Assembly (NCBI GenBank): GCA_020444245.1
Contig: JAHLLI010000012.1
Coordinates: 97,823-161,822 of the forward strand
Length of the DNA stretch: 64,000 nt
Reading direction: 5' to 3'
From: Actinomycetales bacterium
GTDB taxonomy: Bacteria > Actinomycetota > Actinomycetes > Actinomycetales > Cellulomonadaceae
Shown here one piece after another: positions 61,538 to 64,000 of this stretch. The translations under genes were made by a program, and so were the position numbers. The notes beneath the pieces were generated by a model. The model saw only the letters and a list, made by a program, of their open reading frames with translations, was not told the origin of the DNA and made no database searches. The stretch's first letter is position 1, and every line of letters starts with the position of its first letter.

Positions 61538-62319
61538 CGGGCGCTCCAGGCGTCGCCCGCTCCGGTGGGGGCGGCCGGGGTGGCCCCGGCGCCGGACGGG
61601 CCGGCGGGTCCGGTGGACGGCGGCGGCGCGGCGTCGGCCCCCTGCGCCGACGCCGTGCGCCCCGCACCGGACGGCGTGCCGTCCGGTCGTTGCTCCGCCG
61701 CGGCCCGCGCGACCCGGGTCTCGACGTGGTCGAGCCAGCGGACCTCCGCCTCGGTGGCGAACACCAGGTGGTCGAGCACCAGCGACCACGCGAGCTCGTC
61801 GGAGCCGCCATGGGCCGACGCGGGCGGGGGCGCGGTCGCCCTGACGGGCTCGGCGGGCTCGGCGTCCGCGCCGCGGGCGGCAGGGGCGGTGCGCTCGGTC
61901 GCGGCGGCGGGTCGGCCGCCCATCTTGAGCCGGGTGTAGTCGTGCAGCGCGCGCATCGTCTCGGTGCGCTGGGCCTGGACCACCGCCTGGACGTCGACGC
62001 CTCGTGCGGTCACGGCGAGGGCGAGCTTGATGGCGAGCTCGTCCCGTGCGGGGGCGCCGCGCTCGACCGGGCGGCTCCACCAGGCGCTCGCCTCGGCCGC
62101 GCCCGCGGCGGTGGCCCGGAAGCGCTCGGGCTCGGCCGCGCCCTGGTGCGGGACCTTCTCCACCAGCCCGTCGCGCTCGAGGCGCTGGAGGGTGGTGAAC
62201 ACCTGGCCGATGTTGACCGGCCACGCTCCCCCGGTGCGGGCCTCGAACTCGGCCTTGAGCTGGGAGACGTGCATGCCCTGCTCGGCGAGCAGGACGAGGA
62301 TCCCCTGGCGGACTGACAT
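61534..62319 (-). CDS. PadR-family regulator of the ABC operon
   Basis: 261 residues. The PadR winged helix is at the N-terminus: RQGILVLLAEQGMHVSQLKAEFEARTGGAWPVNIGQVFTTLQRLERDGLVEK. A helical dimer domain follows (DELAIKLALAVTARGVDVQAVVQAQRTETM). A long Ala/Pro/Thr-rich tail (about 120 residues) is unusual. Two operator-like palindromes lie upstream, so it likely represses its own three-gene operon. ATG 62319. Confidence 0.9.
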   Translation of the reverse strand: MSVRQGILVLLAEQGMHVSQLKAEFEARTGGAWPVNIGQVFTTLQRLERDGLVEKVPHQGAAEPERFRATAAGAAEASAWWSRPVERGAPARDELAIKLALAVTARGVDVQAVVQAQRTETMRALHDYTRLKMGGRPAAATERTAPAARGADAEPAEPVRATAPPPASAHGGSDELAWSLVLDHLVFATEAEVRWLDHVETRVARAAAEQRPDGTPSGAGRTASAQGADAAPPPSTGPAGPSGAGATPAAPTGAGDAWSAR

Positions 62320-62334
62320 GATGGCCCCCTGCGG

Positions 62335-62380
62335 CTTACTCGGTAAGTTGCGACCGATGGTGGGAAGGTTACTCGGTAAG
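62335..62380. promoter_or_regulatory. Paired PadR-type palindromes
   Basis: CTTACTCGGTAAG at 62335-62347 and GTTACTCGGTAAG at 62368-62380, centres 33 bases apart (about three helical turns), upstream of ATG 62319. Both arms are CTTAC/GTAAG with a TCG centre. Two dimers could bind on one face of the DNA. Identity as PadR operators is inferred from place and repetition. Confidence 0.7.
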
Positions 62381-62499
62381 CAGGCGGAGTCAAGAACCAC
62401 GGTTCCTCGGGCGAGCCGGGTTGCCAACAGAGGGCCTGCGAGCCTGTGGAAAGACGCGGCGCGCGCCGGGCTGTGGATATGTTTTCGCAGGTCAGAGCC

Positions 62500-62528
62500 T
62501 TGATCTGGTCCACGAGCGACGCTATGAT
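62500..62528 (+). promoter_or_regulatory. Promoter of the DUF222-HNH gene
   Basis: TTGATC (62500-62505), 17-base spacer, TATGAT (62523-62528). The -10 includes the ATG at 62524, so that ATG cannot be used; transcription should begin near 62535, at the GTG of 62536. Confidence 0.7.
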
Positions 62529-62535
62529 CGAACGC

Positions 62536-64000
62536 GTGTTCGACCGATCTGTCTCCACCGCCGACCCCTCCACCGGGGCCCCGGCGGTGCTGGGTTCGCT
62601 CGACGCGCTGGCCGAGCGCGGTGCGGAGCTGGCGTCGGCCGGCGGCGGCTACGAGCGGTGGAGCGGACGAGACCGCGGCCGGGCCCTGCGTGCGCTGGAC
62701 AGGCTCGCCGGGGCGCTGGCGACGGTCCGCGCGGAGCTCCTGGTGGCGGAGCGGGCCGCCAGGACGTCGGTGCGCCCCGGCGACCGGGACTTCGAGTCGG
62801 CGCGAGCCCGCGCGACGCGGACCGGCCTCGGCGAGGCGCGACGGGAGGTCCGGCAGGCTGAGGCGCTGGTCGCGCTGCCGGCTGTCGCCCAGGCGGTTCG
62901 CGACGGCGTCGTGCCGCTCCCCCACGTCGACGCGCTCGCCCGTGCGAGCGTGCACGCCGGCGACGAGGCCCGCGCGGCACTGGCGAGCGCCGAGGTCCAG
63001 GATCGCCTGGTCGGGCTCGCGCGGCACCAGACGGTCAAGGAGTTCACCGCGTCGGTCGCCCGGATCGTGGCCGAGCACGAGCCCGATGCCGTCGAGCGCA
63101 GTGCGGCCGCGCAACGGCGCGCGAGGTTCTTCGTGATGTCCCACCAGCCGGAGGGCACCTTCCTGCGCGGTCGGCTCGACCACCTGGCCGCCGAGTCGCT
63201 GCGGGTGGCCATCGCGGCGGTCGGCATGGCACCGGACAAGGAGCGCGACAAGCCCCAGGCCGATGCCGACGCGCTCGTCGCGCTGGCCGAGCGCGCGACG
63301 GCCGGGATGGCCGGGGTCCGTGCCCGCCGGAGCGACCCGAACGGCCTGCCGCTGCCCGACGGGGGGCAGGACGCCGCGGACGCGCGGATCTCGGGCGTCG
63401 CCAACCGCCCGAGCGTGTCCGTGCTCGTCCCGGCGGAGACGTTCGTCGAGCTGCGCGAGACCCAGCGCCGTCGCGAGGCGGGCGAGGCCGAGGCGTTCGC
63501 CCCGGTGCCGCCGGCCATGCTCGAGAGCGGCATGCCGGTGGCGATGTCGCAGCTCGCCCGGATGCTGTGCGACTGCGAGGTCGGCCGGATCGTGATGTCC
63601 GCCGACGGCCTTCCGATGGACCTGGGTCGCACGCAGCGGCTGTACACCGGGGCGCAGCGCCGCGCGGTGATCGTGCGCGACCGGGCCTGCGCCTGGCAGG
63701 GGTGCGACGTGCCCGCGGCGTACTGCGAGGTCCACCACATCCGCTGGTGGGACCGCGACCTCGGGCCGACCTCCGTCGAGAACGGTGTGCTGCTGTGCAG
63801 CCACCACCACCAGTCGGTCCATGCGCTCGACCTCTCGATCCGTCGACGGAGCGGGCCCGTGCGCTACGAGTTCACGACGCGCGACGGGCGGGTGATCAGT
63901 GGGCCACCGGGTGGGGCACCGCCGGGTGGAGCGCCACCGGGTGGGGCACCGCCAGGTGGAGCACCACCGGGTGGAGCACCGCCAGGTGGAGCACCACCGG
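62536..64000 (+). CDS. DUF222-HNH endonuclease-like protein, 3' end outside the window
   Basis: At least 488 residues. A helical DUF222 domain fills residues ~20-300. Landmarks are WSGRDRGRALRALDRLAGALATVRAELLVAERAA and GRLDHLAAESLRVAIAAVG. An HNH domain follows with CAWQGCDVPAAYCEVHHIRWWDR and ENGVLLCSHHHQSVH, including the catalytic HH and N. The tail is a run of GGAPP pentapeptides that reaches the window end. These 13E12-type genes are multicopy in actinobacteria and may be mobile or phage-related nucleases; role unknown. Leaderless GTG start inferred from the promoter. A broken relative lies at 20300-21217. Confidence 0.88.
   Translation, partial: MFDRSVSTADPSTGAPAVLGSLDALAERGAELASAGGGYERWSGRDRGRALRALDRLAGALATVRAELLVAERAARTSVRPGDRDFESARARATRTGLGEARREVRQAEALVALPAVAQAVRDGVVPLPHVDALARASVHAGDEARAALASAEVQDRLVGLARHQTVKEFTASVARIVAEHEPDAVERSAAAQRRARFFVMSHQPEGTFLRGRLDHLAAESLRVAIAAVGMAPDKERDKPQADADALVALAERATAGMAGVRARRSDPNGLPLPDGGQDAADARISGVANRPSVSVLVPAETFVELRETQRRREAGEAEAFAPVPPAMLESGMPVAMSQLARMLCDCEVGRIVMSADGLPMDLGRTQRLYTGAQRRAVIVRDRACAWQGCDVPAAYCEVHHIRWWDRDLGPTSVENGVLLCSHHHQSVHALDLSIRRRSGPVRYEFTTRDGRVISGPPGGAPPGGAPPGGAPPGGAPPGGAPPGGAPP
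63901..64000. repeat. 15-bp tandem repeats encoding GGAPP
   Basis: About six copies of a 15-bp unit (CC-x-CC-x-GGTGG-x-GC-x) code for Gly-Gly-Ala-Pro-Pro at the C-terminus of the HNH protein. Units alternate in two third-position patterns, so the repeat likely grew by 30-bp duplications. It runs beyond the window. Confidence 0.85.

Noticed and set aside
62524..62526. ATG at 62524 as the start of the HNH gene
   Set aside because: It is part of the TATGAT -10 hexamer, so a transcript from that promoter could not contain it.
63901..64000. Tandem repeats considered as a CRISPR array or origin iterons
   Set aside because: They are in frame with the HNH protein and code for a pentapeptide repeat without spacers.

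Overview
The window is 64 kb of very GC-rich, densely packed chromosomal DNA, with G/C at almost every third codon position and many GTG starts. Gene content points to a free-living actinomycete of the Cellulomonas/Micrococcales type: several TetR/PadR regulators, SigE-family sigma factors, DUF222-HNH (13E12-like) genes, F420/deazaflavin-type DUF385 proteins, maleylpyruvate-isomerase-fold and DinB proteins, and a GH5 glycosidase. The genus is inference. No rRNA, tRNA, CRISPR array, insertion sequence or phage gene was recognised. Most genes look like ordinary accessory metabolism and stress functions.

Layout. 0-9.5 kb: membrane protein (cut by the window edge), flavodoxin, DUF2461, a GT2 glycosyltransferase with a small membrane partner, ArfB-like hydrolase, YdcZ-type exporter, a divergent TetR/flavin monooxygenase pair, and an ABC-F ATPase ending at a strong hairpin terminator. 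9.5-13.7 kb: a sulfatase locus holding the sulfatase, a remnant of a HAD phosphatase, a PhnD-like protein without a signal peptide, and a radical-SAM sulfatase maturase. 13.8-21.2 kb: old-yellow-enzyme reductase, DUF2252, AraC/VOC, RibD-like reductase, a UvrA paralogue and a broken DUF222-HNH gene. 21.2-30 kb: three SigE-family sigma factors in operons with membrane-anchored proteins bearing SH3, barrel-like or beta-propeller ectodomains, plus related secreted proteins. Four promoters in this stretch share a CAAC(C/G)-16 bp-CGT(C/T) architecture. 30-46 kb: SDR, a response regulator with a shortened receiver, a secreted beta-propeller, DUF89, an NhaA-thioredoxin fusion, an ABC exporter with TetR control, an ATP-grasp/alpha-E/transglutaminase operon, a small DivIVA protein, and an MFS pump divergent from a TetR gene. 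46-57 kb: methyltransferase, HD, GNAT, SRPBCC, YbjQ, hydrolase, TetR-controlled small operon, DinB proteins, HtrA-like protease, and a GH5 enzyme whose frame runs into a DUF1905 domain. 57-64 kb: metallo-hydrolase, PadR-controlled ABC exporter, and an intact DUF222-HNH gene that runs off the end and carries a GGAPP repeat tail.

Two themes tie the window together. First, many genes have a TANNNT -10 hexamer 6-8 bases before the start codon, which suggests leaderless mRNAs and helps fix starts. Second, local regulators sit beside their targets with visible operators. The clearest is a four-copy 15-bp array between the MFS pump and its TetR gene. Others are paired CTTACTCGGTAAG palindromes before the PadR operon and inverted repeats over the start of the ABC-linked TetR gene. 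The most unusual items are the sigma-factor cluster with a shared promoter motif, the sulfatase/maturase locus, and the GH5-DUF1905 read-through.
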